Shown: positions 33,932 through 42,114 of the stretch, piece by piece
Layout of the letters: each line of letters starts with the position of its first letter
Position numbering within the stretch: position 1 is the first letter of the stretch
Made by a program: the position numbers and the translations under genes
Assembly (NCBI RefSeq): GCF_002285265.1
Contig: NZ_NSJB01000001.1
Span: forward strand, 744,001-808,000
Direction: 5' to 3'
DNA: 64,000 nt
From: Vandammella animalimorsus
Lineage (GTDB): Bacteria > Pseudomonadota > Gammaproteobacteria > Burkholderiales > Burkholderiaceae_C
Notes under the pieces: generated by a model
What the model was told of the DNA's origin: nothing
Database searches by the model: none
What the model saw: only the letters and a program-made list of their open reading frames with translations

Positions 33932-36076
33932 TCAGCGCCCGCGCAGGAACAGCTGATCGAGCTCGGCCATGCGCAGCTGGCGCCAGGTGGGGCGGCCGTG
34001 GTTGCATTGGTCCGAGCGCGGCGTGGCCTCCATCTGGCGCAGCAGGGCATTCATTTCCTCGATGCCCAGCTGGCGGTTGGCGCGCACCGAGCCGTGGCAG
34101 GCCATGGTGGCCAGCACCTCGTCGCGCGCGCGCTGCAGCACGGCGCTGCGCTGGGTGGGCGGCGCTGCGGCCAGCGCGCCCTGCCCTTCAGCGGCGTCGC
34201 TGTCTGGCGCGGCCTGCGTGCCCAGGTCTTCGTGCTGGGCCAGCTCGGCCAGCACGCTGCGCGCCAGCTCGACGGGGTCGGCCTGGCGAAGCTCTGAGGG
34301 GATGGAGCGCACCGCCAGCCGCTGCGCCGCCAGCGGCGTGACTTCCAGGCCCAGCTGCACCAGCAGCTGGGCGTGCTTTTCCGCCGTGGCCATCTCCAGC
34401 GCGGTGGCGGCAAAGGCAGCGGGCAGCAGCAGCGGCTGGCTGGGGATGTGGGCATCGTGCAGCGCCTGTTTGAGGCGCTCGTACACGATGCGCTCGTGCG
34501 CGGCGTGCATGTCCACGATCACCAGGCCGTGCTGGTTCTGCGCCAGGATGTAGACGCCGTGCAGCTGCGCCAGCGCCCGCCCCAGCGGCCATTCGGGCTG
34601 CGCCTCGGCCCCGGCTTCAGCCTGGGCGGGCCAGGGCCTAACCGGCTCGTGCAGCGCCAGCGCCGCAGCGCCTGCAGCGCCCGCGACGGGCATGGCATAG
34701 GCTGCCGCGCCTGGCGCTTTGGGCTGCTGGGCCAGGTGCTCCGCCGTGGCAGCGGTCTCGCCCACAGGGTTTGTGGCACTCGCATTGCCGCCATCGCCCC
34801 ACAGCGCGGCCAGGGTCTGGCGGGTTTTTTCGATGTCGGCCGCAAAGCCCAGGCGGCGCTGCTGCGCCAGCGGCAGGGGCGGCCGCGCCGCCATGGGCTG
34901 GGCCATGCCGCCCGGCGCGGCCAGGGCCCCGGCGGCATCGACTCCAGCGGCAACTCCAGCAGCAGCGCCGCTCGCCGCGCCTGCCAGCGCCCGCGAAGGC
35001 GCCAGCGCGCGCTCCAGCGCGTGGCGCACGGCGGCGTGCACCACGCGCCCATCGCGAAAGCGCACTTCGATCTTGGTCGGGTGCACGTTCACGTCCACCT
35101 GCTGCGGGTCGATCTCGACGTAGAGCACGTACACCGGCTGGCGCTGGCCGTGCAGCACGTCCTCGTAGGCGGCGCGCGCGGCGTGCGCCAGGGTTTTCTC
35201 GCGCACGAAGCGCCCGTTGACGAAGCTGTACTGCTGATCGGCGCGCGCGCGCGAGTGGGTCGGCATGCCGGCGCGGCCATAGACGGCCACGCCCGCCTCC
35301 TCATGCGCGACGGGCACCGAATGGGCCATGAACTCCGCGCCCATGACATCGGCAATGCGCCGCTCCCACTGCGCCTGCTCCAGCAGCTTGAAGCCGGCCG
35401 GCGCTGGCTGCGCCCGATCCTGCGGCTGCAGCGACGGCTGCGGCGGCTCCTGCGCCGGCACGGCGCGCCACTGGTGCTGCAGCTTGCCGCCGTGCCAGAT
35501 GGCAAAGCCCACGTCGGGCCGCGCCAGCGCATGGCGGCGCACGGTTTCCACGCAGTGCGCCAGCTCGGTGTTTTCGGCTTTGAGAAACTTGCGCCGCGCC
35601 GGCGTGGCGAAGAACAGCTCCTGCACGTCCACCGTCGTGCCCACGGCCCGCGCGGCCGGCTCAAGCTCGCCGCTGGCCGCGTCGATCATCATGGCCTGGG
35701 GCTGGCTGGCCGTGCGCGAGACGATGCGCAGCTGCGCCACCGAGCCAATGGCGGCCAGCGCCTCGCCGCGAAAGCCCATGGTGGTGACCGACTCCAGATC
35801 GTCCAGGCTGCGGATCTTGCTGGTGGCATGGCGGCGGATGGCCAGCGGCAGGTCCGAGGCAGGCATGCCGCGGCCGTTGTCCTCCAGCACGATGTGGCGG
35901 ATGCCGCCGGCCAGCAGCCGCAGCTGGATCTCGCTGGCGCCGGCGTCCAGGGCGTTGTCCAGCAGCTCGCGCACCACCGAGGCCGGGCGCTCGACCACCT
36001 CGCCGGCCGCAATCTGGCTGATGAGGGTGTCGGGCAAGTCCGCAATGGGGCGGTATGAGGAGGTGGGAATGCGCAT
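33932..36076 (-). CDS. mutL: DNA mismatch repair protein MutL
   Basis: A 714-residue MutL. The N-terminal GHKL ATPase (1-340) has IAAGEVVERPASVVRELLDN, the DNGRGM and TMGFRGEAL loops and VNVHPTKIEVRF. A variable Ala/Pro/Gly-rich linker (about 360-500) joins the C-terminal dimerisation/endonuclease domain. The nuclease metal motif is present as DMHAAHERIVYE (Met in place of the usual Gln), with supporting ACHGSVRANR and CNHGRPT, so this is a MutL that nicks DNA itself, as expected for a species using a mutH-independent pathway. Downstream of rlmE on the same strand with a 98 bp gap containing a 7 bp tandem repeat. Confidence 0.96.
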   Translation of the reverse strand: MRIPTSSYRPIADLPDTLISQIAAGEVVERPASVVRELLDNALDAGASEIQLRLLAGGIRHIVLEDNGRGMPASDLPLAIRRHATSKIRSLDDLESVTTMGFRGEALAAIGSVAQLRIVSRTASQPQAMMIDAASGELEPAARAVGTTVDVQELFFATPARRKFLKAENTELAHCVETVRRHALARPDVGFAIWHGGKLQHQWRAVPAQEPPQPSLQPQDRAQPAPAGFKLLEQAQWERRIADVMGAEFMAHSVPVAHEEAGVAVYGRAGMPTHSRARADQQYSFVNGRFVREKTLAHAARAAYEDVLHGQRQPVYVLYVEIDPQQVDVNVHPTKIEVRFRDGRVVHAAVRHALERALAPSRALAGAASGAAAGVAAGVDAAGALAAPGGMAQPMAARPPLPLAQQRRLGFAADIEKTRQTLAALWGDGGNASATNPVGETAATAEHLAQQPKAPGAAAYAMPVAGAAGAAALALHEPVRPWPAQAEAGAEAQPEWPLGRALAQLHGVYILAQNQHGLVIVDMHAAHERIVYERLKQALHDAHIPSQPLLLPAAFAATALEMATAEKHAQLLVQLGLEVTPLAAQRLAVRSIPSELRQADPVELARSVLAELAQHEDLGTQAAPDSDAAEGQGALAAAPPTQRSAVLQRARDEVLATMACHGSVRANRQLGIEEMNALLRQMEATPRSDQCNHGRPTWRQLRMAELDQLFLRGR

Positions 36077-36130
36077 GGTACGTGTCGCTGGTCAATGGTC
36101 GGTGCTTGGCGTCGTGCGATGGGCCAATAG

Positions 36131-36165
36131 CAGATGACAGATGACAGATGACAGATGGCAGATGG
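36131..36165. repeat. 7 bp tandem repeat (cagatga/cagatgg), five units
   Basis: Three cagatga units then two cagatgg units, contiguous. Located between the rlmE stop and the mutL start. Confidence 0.9.
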
Positions 36166-36174
36166 CGTGGGCGA

Positions 36175-36885
36175 TCAACCCTGGCTGCCGCGCAGGCCCT
36201 GGCCGATCAGAAAGACCTCGGCCGAGCGGCTGCGCGAGGCCTTGGGCTTGTAGGGCCGGCTTTTGCGAAAAATCTGGCGAAACAGCGCCACCAGCTCGTC
36301 GTAGCCGGGGCCGTGAAACACCTTGGCCACCATGGCGCCATCGCTGCGCAGATGCGCCTGCGCAAAGTCCACGGCCATTTCCACCAGCGTCTGCACGCGC
36401 GCGCCATCGGTGGCGGCATGGCCGCTGAGGTTGGGCGCCATGTCGGAGACCACCAAGTCCACGGCCCGGCCCTGCACGGCCTGCTGCAGGCGCTGCAGCA
36501 CCTCGTCCTGCTGGAAATCGCCCTGGATGAAATGCACGCCGGCCACCGGCTCCATGGGCAGCAGGTCCACCCCCACCACCAGCGGCGCAGCGGCTGCGCC
36601 CTGGCCTGCCGCGCCGCCCTCGGCCGGCGTGCGCCCCAGCGCCAGCTTGCGGCTTAAGTACTGGCACCAAGCGCCGGGGGCGCAGCCCAGATCGACCACC
36701 ACGCGCGCGCCCTTGAGCAGCTGAAACTCCTGATCGAGCTCCTGCAGCTTGTACGCCGCGCGGGCGCGGTAGCCCTCCTTCTGCGCCAGCTTGACGTAAG
36801 GGTCGTTGAGGTGGTCGTGCAGCCAGGTCTTGTTGACCTTGCCGGTCTTGCCCGCGTTGCCCGCACGACTGTGCTTGCCCGTCAT
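36175..36885 (-). CDS. rlmE: 23S rRNA (uridine(2552)-2'-O)-methyltransferase
   Basis: RlmE/FtsJ methylates U2552 in the A-loop of 23S rRNA during late 50S assembly. The 236-residue protein has HDHLNDPYVKLAQKEGYRARAAYKL, SAM motif I VVDLGCAPGAWCQYL, the catalytic Asp in VVSDMAPNLSG and Lys in GAMVAKVFHG. An insert of about 15 Gly/Ala residues follows motif I. In relatives rlmE directly precedes ftsH; here mutL follows and ftsH is about 20 kb away. It is divergent from yhbY, the usual partner on that side. Confidence 0.95.
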   Translation of the reverse strand: MTGKHSRAGNAGKTGKVNKTWLHDHLNDPYVKLAQKEGYRARAAYKLQELDQEFQLLKGARVVVDLGCAPGAWCQYLSRKLALGRTPAEGGAAGQGAAAAPLVVGVDLLPMEPVAGVHFIQGDFQQDEVLQRLQQAVQGRAVDLVVSDMAPNLSGHAATDGARVQTLVEMAVDFAQAHLRSDGAMVAKVFHGPGYDELVALFRQIFRKSRPYKPKASRSRSAEVFLIGQGLRGSQG

Positions 36886-36930
36886 GAATCGATGCTCTCC
36901 AGATTGCGCCTTGCGATATGGTCAAAGAGG

Positions 36931-36957
36931 GCGGCCAGGCTCTGAGAGCCTGGCCGC
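36931..36957. promoter_or_regulatory. Perfect 27 bp palindrome between rlmE and yhbY
   Basis: GCGGCCAGGCTCT-G-AGAGCCTGGCCGC, 13 bp arms around one base. It ends 18 bases before the chosen yhbY start and overlaps the likely promoter region; GATAAT at 36963-36968 could be a -10. It may be an operator, or a hairpin in the yhbY leader. Confidence 0.5.
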
Positions 36958-36975
36958 ATGGCCGATAATCATGCC

Positions 36976-37446
36976 ATGACTGCCTTGACCCTGACCCCGG
37001 CCCAGCGCCGCAGCCTGCGCGCCGATGCCCACCACCTCGACCCGGTCGTTCTCATCGGCGCGGAGGGCCTGAGCCCCGCCGTCGAAAAGGAGGTCCAGGC
37101 CGCCCTGCAAGCCCATGGCCTGATCAAGATCCGCGTCTTCAACGACGACCGCCAGTTGCGCGAGCAGTACCTGCAGCAGCTGTGCGAGCAGCTGGGCGCT
37201 GCCGCCGTGCAGCACATCGGCAAGCTGCTGGTGCTCTGGCGCCCGCAGGCGCCCAAGGCCCGCGCGGCGGGCACGGGCGGCAAGGCCCCCACCGATGTCA
37301 AGGTCGTCAAGCCCGGCAAGCGCGCCGGCCAGCGCCCGGAGATCAAGCACGTGCGCGTGCTGGGCAACCAGCGCCTGACCGCCGGCGGCAACGTCAAGAA
37401 GGCCAAGCCGCGCCAAAGCTCGGCCAAGAAGAAGTCGCTCGATTGA
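36976..37446 (+). CDS. yhbY: YhbY-family RNA-binding protein (CRM domain)
   Basis: A CRM-domain protein associated with pre-50S ribosomes. The domain occupies residues 1-95 (LTPAQRRSLRADAHHLDPVV, LIGAEGLSPAV, ALQAHGLIKIRVFNDDR, GAAAVQHIGKLLVLWRP). A Lys/Arg-rich tail of about 60 residues (ending RQSSAKKKSLD) extends beyond E. coli YhbY (97 residues), a common betaproteobacterial form. An ATG at 36958 is also in frame, but 36976 fits the family. It overlaps the next gene by one base (TGATG). Confidence 0.92.
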   Translation: MTALTLTPAQRRSLRADAHHLDPVVLIGAEGLSPAVEKEVQAALQAHGLIKIRVFNDDRQLREQYLQQLCEQLGAAAVQHIGKLLVLWRPQAPKARAAGTGGKAPTDVKVVKPGKRAGQRPEIKHVRVLGNQRLTAGGNVKKAKPRQSSAKKKSLD

Positions 37447-38258
37447 TGCAGGCCGCCGCCCCCCCCAACACCGCCGCCATGCACCCGCAGCGCGCCCCGG
37501 CGCCGGCCGCCACGCGGCATGTGCTGTGCATGAAATGGGGCAGCAAATACGGCCCTGAATACGTCAACCGCCTCTACGCCATGGCGCAGCGCCACCTGCA
37601 GGGGCCGTTTCGCTTTATCTGCCTGACCGACGATGTGCAGGGCATCCGCCCCGAGGTCGAGTGCTTTCCCATCCCCGAGCTGGACTGGCAGCGCTACCCG
37701 CGCCAGCCCGACCGCGCCTGGAAGAAGCTGGCCACGTTCTCGCCCGATCTGCGCGAGCGCTACGGCCTGCAGGGCGTGGCGCTGTTTCTCGATCTGGACG
37801 TGGTGGTCGTCGGCCCGCTCGATGACTTCTTCACCCTGCCCGGGCCGTTTCGCATCATCCACGACTACCCACGGCCCTGGAAGCGCCACCGCATCACCGG
37901 CAACTCCTCCGTCTACCGCTTCGAGATCGGCGCGCACCCGGACGTGCTGGAATACTTCCAGCGCAACGTGGCCCAGGTGCAGCAGCAGTTTCGCAATGAG
38001 CAGGCCTATCTGTCGGACTACCTGCACCGCCAGGGCCAGCTGGCCTATTGGCCAGAGCCCTGGTGCCCCAGCTTCAAGTACCACGGCATCCCCGCCTGGC
38101 CGAGCAACTACTGGCGCGAGCCCTTCATCCCCGAGCAGGCCAGAATCGTCATCTTCCACGGTGAATGCAATCCGCCCGATGCCCTGGCCGGCCGGCGCAA
38201 CCGCCGCTTTCGCTACATCCGCCCGGCCCGCTGGATTGCCAAGCACTGGCGCGAGTGA
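37446..38258 (+). CDS. Putative glycosyltransferase-like protein
   Basis: A 270-residue cytoplasmic protein without signal or membrane segments. The text VALFLDLDVVVVGPLDDFF contains a DxD motif in the setting of nucleotide-sugar transferases with a GT-A fold, and RFICLTDD ahead of it is typical of the same fold. Residues 1-25 are low-complexity and an internal start is possible. It begins on the yhbY stop (TGATG), so it is likely translated by coupling. No polysaccharide genes are near, so the acceptor is unknown. Confidence 0.6.
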   Translation: MQAAAPPNTAAMHPQRAPAPAATRHVLCMKWGSKYGPEYVNRLYAMAQRHLQGPFRFICLTDDVQGIRPEVECFPIPELDWQRYPRQPDRAWKKLATFSPDLRERYGLQGVALFLDLDVVVVGPLDDFFTLPGPFRIIHDYPRPWKRHRITGNSSVYRFEIGAHPDVLEYFQRNVAQVQQQFRNEQAYLSDYLHRQGQLAYWPEPWCPSFKYHGIPAWPSNYWREPFIPEQARIVIFHGECNPPDALAGRRNRRFRYIRPARWIAKHWRE

Positions 38259-38360
38259 ACACTGGCGCGCATCAAGCCCACTGCCCTGCCCTGCCGCCCT
38301 GCCCGCCACCATCGGGCCATCGCCCTGGCGCGCGGCCCATGGCCGATCTGAACCCTCCAC

Positions 38361-39275
38361 ATGCCCGTCAACGCCCACCCCACAACAGATGCCGCCGCCG
38401 CTGCCAGTGCCGCGCCTTCCAAAGCCAAACGCTGGGCCTTGCTGGCCTTTTTGAGCCTGAACACGCTGCTGTTTTGCAGCCTGGGCAGCTGGCAGGTGCA
38501 GCGCCTGGGCTGGAAAAAAGAGCTGATCGCGCGCGTGCAGGCGCGTGTGCAGGCCAGCCCCGAGGCCCCGCCCGCCCCCGCGCAATGGCCGCAGCTGGGC
38601 GCTGACGACGAATACCGACGCCTGCAACTGGCCGGCCAGTTGCTGACCGAGCGCAGTATCCCCGTCTATGCCAACACCGACCTGGGGCCGGGCTACTGGC
38701 TCATGGCGCCGCTGCAACTGGCGTCGCAGCCTGCCGATGCCAGCGCAGACACCAATGCCAGCACAAATGCCAGCACTGGCGCGCGCGCTGCAACGCCCGC
38801 CGTGGTCTGGATCAACCGCGGCTTCATCCCCACGGCCATGCGCCACAGCCCGGACTACGCCCGCCTGAGCGCACCGGCCGCCGAGGCCCAGCGCAGCGTG
38901 CAGGTCACCGGCCTGCTGCGCCTGCCGCCGCGCCCGCACTGGTTCTCGCGCGACAACCGCCCGGCCGAGCAGCGCTGGTACCAGCGCAACCCGGCCGAGC
39001 TATCGGCCGCGCAGGCCCTGCCCGCCCAGGTGACAGCGCCTTATTTCGTCGATGCGCAGCAGATCGAACCCAGCCACACGCTGCCCAGCGCTGGGGGCAG
39101 CGCCGCCCAGGCCTGGCCGCGCCCGGGGCTGACGCAGCTGCAGTTTCGCAACAACCACCTGAGCTACGCGCTGACCTGGTTCACGCTGGCCCTGCTCAAC
39201 ATCGCCGCGCTGATCTACCTGCTGTTCTTCGAGCCGCGCCGCGCGCCCCCAGACCCACGCGGCCCTGCCGACTGA
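38361..39275 (+). CDS. SURF1-family cytochrome oxidase assembly protein
   Basis: A 304-residue inner-membrane protein with the SURF1 layout: an N-terminal helix (ALLAFLSLNTLLFCSLGSWQVQRL, the conserved G.WQ..R element), a periplasmic domain with YRRLQLAGQLLTERSIPVY and WINRGFIP, and a C-terminal helix (LSYALTWFTLALLNIAALIYLLFF). SURF1 helps insert heme a into cytochrome c oxidase. In relatives it usually sits among ctaCDGE genes; here none is close. An Ala/Asn/Ser/Thr-rich insert (about 125-145, NASTNAST) is unusual. It is on the plus strand 102 bases after the glycosyltransferase-like gene. Confidence 0.85.
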   Translation: MPVNAHPTTDAAAAASAAPSKAKRWALLAFLSLNTLLFCSLGSWQVQRLGWKKELIARVQARVQASPEAPPAPAQWPQLGADDEYRRLQLAGQLLTERSIPVYANTDLGPGYWLMAPLQLASQPADASADTNASTNASTGARAATPAVVWINRGFIPTAMRHSPDYARLSAPAAEAQRSVQVTGLLRLPPRPHWFSRDNRPAEQRWYQRNPAELSAAQALPAQVTAPYFVDAQQIEPSHTLPSAGGSAAQAWPRPGLTQLQFRNNHLSYALTWFTLALLNIAALIYLLFFEPRRAPPDPRGPAD

Positions 39276-39312
39276 ATGCGCCGCGCCATTGATGCATCGA
39301 CGCATTGGCGCA

Positions 39313-39933
39313 TCAGCGGTTTTCGATCACCACCAGGCGCGAGAGATTGAGCGCATTGACCGGGCGCACCGATTCGATGCGCCAGTCGTAGCGCTCGATG
39401 TGCTGGTCGTAGGCAAAGTCCGAATCGAAGCCAATGCGCTTGGTGAAAGGCTTGGCCATGCGTTCGAGCACGCGCCACACCGGCCCGGCGTTGGAGAAGT
39501 GGTTCAGCACCACGATGCGCCCGCCCGGGCGGCACACGCGCCGCACCTCACGGATGAAAGCCCGCGGATCGGGCGTGACCGAATAGGTATAGGGCAAGCT
39601 CACGCAATCGAATTGCCCGTCGGCAAACGGCAGCGATTCGCCATTGGCCACCAGCAGCGTCACCGGCGCGGCGCGCGCCGGATCCACGCGGCCGCGCGCC
39701 TTTTGCAGCATGCCGGGCGACAAATCCACGCCGGTGACCGGCACATGCGCCGGGTACAGCGGCAGCAGCAGGCCCGTGCCCACGCCGATTTCCAGAATGC
39801 TCTGCGGCGGGCGGCGCTGCAGCTCCTGCGCCAGCGCGCGGCGGCCTGGCTCCAGCACCAGACCAAACAATTTGTCGTATATCTGCGCGTACTGGTCGTA
39901 GCGGTCGCGCACGTCTTTGAGCGTCGTTTTCAA
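39313..39933 (-). CDS. Class I SAM-dependent methyltransferase (PmtA-like)
   Basis: A 206-residue methyltransferase. SAM motif I is ILEIGVGTGLLLPLYP, followed by VTGVDLSPGMLQKA, and the C-terminal ERYDWRIESVRPVNA tail. The overall pattern is closest to bacterial phosphatidylethanolamine N-methyltransferases of the Rhodobacter/PmtA type, but the substrate is not certain. The start codon is TTG at 39933: an in-frame TGA lies two codons upstream and no ATG/GTG precedes the SAM motif sensibly. A GGTGA sits four bases before it. A different-frame ATG just upstream is not used. Confidence 0.8.
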   Translation of the reverse strand: MKTTLKDVRDRYDQYAQIYDKLFGLVLEPGRRALAQELQRRPPQSILEIGVGTGLLLPLYPAHVPVTGVDLSPGMLQKARGRVDPARAAPVTLLVANGESLPFADGQFDCVSLPYTYSVTPDPRAFIREVRRVCRPGGRIVVLNHFSNAGPVWRVLERMAKPFTKRIGFDSDFAYDQHIERYDWRIESVRPVNALNLSRLVVIENR

Positions 39934-40197
39934 TTTTCACCATCATGGGGCTTGAAAAGCCGCCAATCCGCCAAGAACTGCAGGCCGCTGCGCCAAACAT
40001 GCCCTGCGTTGGCATGCGCACGGCGCAGGCCCGCGCGAAAAAGCGCCGAGTATAGGCCCCCGGCCAGCCCATTGGCCGCGCCCTGGCGCGGCCATTGATC
40101 TGCGCCGACAATGGGCCACGGGCCATGAGCCCCGCAGTCTCGCCCGCGCCGGGCACGCGCGCCGGCATCCCATCCCCTTCACCGCCAAGGCCACGCC

Positions 40198-41229
40198 ATG
40201 ACCATGACCACCCAGGAAATCCGCTCCGTCCTCACCATCAGCCTGCTGGCCGCCTATGCCGACAGCGACAAGCACGCGCGCGAGCGCGAGGAGATCCGCC
40301 GCATCGCCGAGGGGCTGAGCCAGGCCGATGAAGTCAACCTGCCCACGCTGTACCAGGACGTGCTGCTCAAGCGCACCAACCTGGCGCAGGCCATTGCCGG
40401 GCTGCCCAGCATGGAAAGCCGCCAGCTGGCCTACGAGATGGCCGTGTGCGTCTGCGATGCCGACGGCAGCACCAGCGAGCGCGAACGCGCCTTCCTGGGC
40501 GAGCTGCACCAGGCGCTGGGGCTGGAGCAGCAATTTGCCCAGCAAACCCTGCACGACGGCGAGGCCATGGCCCAGGCGCCGCTGCAAACGGCCACTGGCG
40601 CGCCCGTGGCCGCCGCCAGCGCCCTGGCTGCCCCGATAACGCCCCAGACAGCGGCCCCGGCAGCGGCCCCGGCCCAGCCGGCTGGGCGCCCCAGCACGCT
40701 CGACGAGCAGGCCATGAAGCAAAAAATCCTGCGCGCCGCCACGCTCAATGGCGCCATCGAGCTGCTGCCCGAGTCGCTCTCGACCATGGCCATCATCCCG
40801 CTGCAAATGCGCCTGGTCTATCAGATCGGCCAGAGCTACGGCTACGAGCTGGACAAGGGCCACATCCGCGACTTCCTGGCCACCATCGGCGTGGGCATGA
40901 CCTCGCAATACCTGGAGCAGGCCGGGCGCAAGCTGCTGGGCGGCCTGCTGGGCAAAGCCGGCAAGGGGCTGCTGGGCGGGCTGGGCAAGCAGGCCGTCAG
41001 CTCCGGCATGAGCTTTGCCGCCACCTACGCGCTGGGCCACGTCGCCAACCAGTACTACGCCGCCGGGCGCAGCATCTCGGCGCAAATGCTCAAGGACAGC
41101 TACGCCCACATGCTGCAGGACGGCCGCCAGCTGCACACGCAGTACCTGCCGGACATGCGCCAGCAGGCGCAGGGCCTGAACGCCACGCGGCTCATGTCGC
41201 TGGTGCGCGGCAACAGCCAGGCGTTTTAA
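40198..41229 (+). CDS. TerB-like and DUF697/YcjF-like domain protein
   Basis: A 343-residue protein in two parts. Residues 1-115 resemble a TerB-type all-helical domain with acidic metal-binding-like positions (AAYADSDKHARERE, VCDADGSTSERERAFL). After an Ala/Pro linker (about 120-165), residues 190-343 carry the YcjF/DUF697 pattern: IPLQMRLVYQIGQSYGYELD, a Gly-rich LGGLLGKAGKGLLGGLG segment that may associate with the membrane, and a helical end. The combination occurs in proteobacteria with unknown role. Its TAA stop is directly followed by a decayed repeat-family copy. Confidence 0.65.
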   Translation: MTMTTQEIRSVLTISLLAAYADSDKHAREREEIRRIAEGLSQADEVNLPTLYQDVLLKRTNLAQAIAGLPSMESRQLAYEMAVCVCDADGSTSERERAFLGELHQALGLEQQFAQQTLHDGEAMAQAPLQTATGAPVAAASALAAPITPQTAAPAAAPAQPAGRPSTLDEQAMKQKILRAATLNGAIELLPESLSTMAIIPLQMRLVYQIGQSYGYELDKGHIRDFLATIGVGMTSQYLEQAGRKLLGGLLGKAGKGLLGGLGKQAVSSGMSFAATYALGHVANQYYAAGRSISAQMLKDSYAHMLQDGRQLHTQYLPDMRQQAQGLNATRLMSLVRGNSQAF

Positions 41230-41368
41230 GCGGCTGGATGTAAAGCTCGGCGCGAAGGGGCGGCAGCGGCTTGGGCCCGGCTGCAAGGCGCAAAGGCGGC
41301 GCAATGGCGCAGCACCGCAGGCCAGCCCGATCTGCTGCGTGGCCTGCCGTGCAAGGCATCCGAATGCG
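41230..41368 (+). repeat. Decayed copy (D) of the repeat element filling a convergent gap
   Basis: Between two stop codons (TAA at 41227-41229 and, on the other strand, the codon at 41369-41371) the sequence retains CTCGGCGCGAAGGGG, GCGGCTTGGG..CGGCTGCAAGGCGCAAA and, near the right end, GCCGTGCAAGGCATCCGAA in the same order as copy B (62687), with the central hairpin lost. Confidence 0.55.
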
Positions 41369-42025
41369 TCAGCAGCGGCCAGCCGCGCGCCGTGCCAGCG
41401 CGCGGTCCACGAAGCCCAGCCGGTCCTGGCCCCAGTAGCGCACGCCGTCCAGCACGTAGGTGGGCGCGCCGAAGATGCCCTGCTCCAAAGCCTCCTGCGT
41501 GTACTGGCGGTACAGGGCCTGGGTGGCGGGGGCTTGCTCCAGCGCCTGCAGGGCCGCGCCGTCGTAGCCGTTTTCATTGGCCACGGCGATGCGCACTTCG
41601 GCCCGGGCGGTGTCGCGCTCCTCCAGCCACAGCGCGCGCAGCAGCGCGTGCGAGAGGGGCTGCACGTCCAGCCCCTGGGCCTGGGCGGCGATCAGCATCC
41701 AGCCGGCGTGCTTGTTCCAGTGGGGGTCGGGGTGCGCGCCTTGCGGGTAATGGCGCGGCTGCAGCACGATGGGCAGGCCCAGGTATTCGCTCCAGCGGGC
41801 CAGTTCTTCCTGGTGGTAGCTGCGCCGCGCCGCGGGCCGGGTGCGCAGCGGAATGCCACCGGTCTGCGGCACCACGGCCTGGAAGTCAAACGGCTTGAAG
41901 ACCAGGCGCACGCGGTGGCGGCGCACGATGTCTTGCAGCTGCGGGCCGGCAAAGTAGGCCCAGGGGGAGGAAAGGCTGTAGTAGCAGGCCAGCGTGGCGC
42001 TGCCTTCGGGGGTGTCGGTGGTCAT
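41369..42025 (-). CDS. DsbA-fold 2-hydroxychromene-2-carboxylate isomerase-like protein
   Basis: A 218-residue thioredoxin-fold protein of the DsbA/HCCA-isomerase (GST kappa) family. It opens YYSLSSPWAYFAGPQL, where the catalytic Ser of the family replaces Cys of DsbA, and ends GIFGAPTYVLDGVRYWGQDRL, the cis-Pro region and C-terminal helix. Members isomerise naphthalene-pathway intermediates or act as glutathione transferases; no aromatic catabolism genes are near, so the substrate is open. The start at 42025 is preceded by a 13 bp tandem repeat. Confidence 0.85.
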   Translation of the reverse strand: MTTDTPEGSATLACYYSLSSPWAYFAGPQLQDIVRRHRVRLVFKPFDFQAVVPQTGGIPLRTRPAARRSYHQEELARWSEYLGLPIVLQPRHYPQGAHPDPHWNKHAGWMLIAAQAQGLDVQPLSHALLRALWLEERDTARAEVRIAVANENGYDGAALQALEQAPATQALYRQYTQEALEQGIFGAPTYVLDGVRYWGQDRLGFVDRALARRAAGRC

Positions 42026-42034
42026 GGCAAGGCG

Positions 42035-42072
42035 GTGAGGGGCTGCGTGAGGGGGCTGCGTGAGGGGGCTGC
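42035..42072. repeat. 13 bp tandem repeat (gtgagggggctgc), three units
   Basis: One 12-base and two 13-base units just upstream of the isomerase start (minus strand). It falls inside the 5' untranslated region or the promoter of that gene. Confidence 0.85.
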
Positions 42073-42114
42073 GGCAGGCAGCCATCAAGGGAAAAACTAT
42101 GGGCCTGTCTCAGC

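Noticed and set aside
39548-40168. 206-codon minus-strand ORF overlapping the methyltransferase in another frame
   Set aside because: The SAM motifs lie in the frame starting at TTG 39933; this alternative frame has none.
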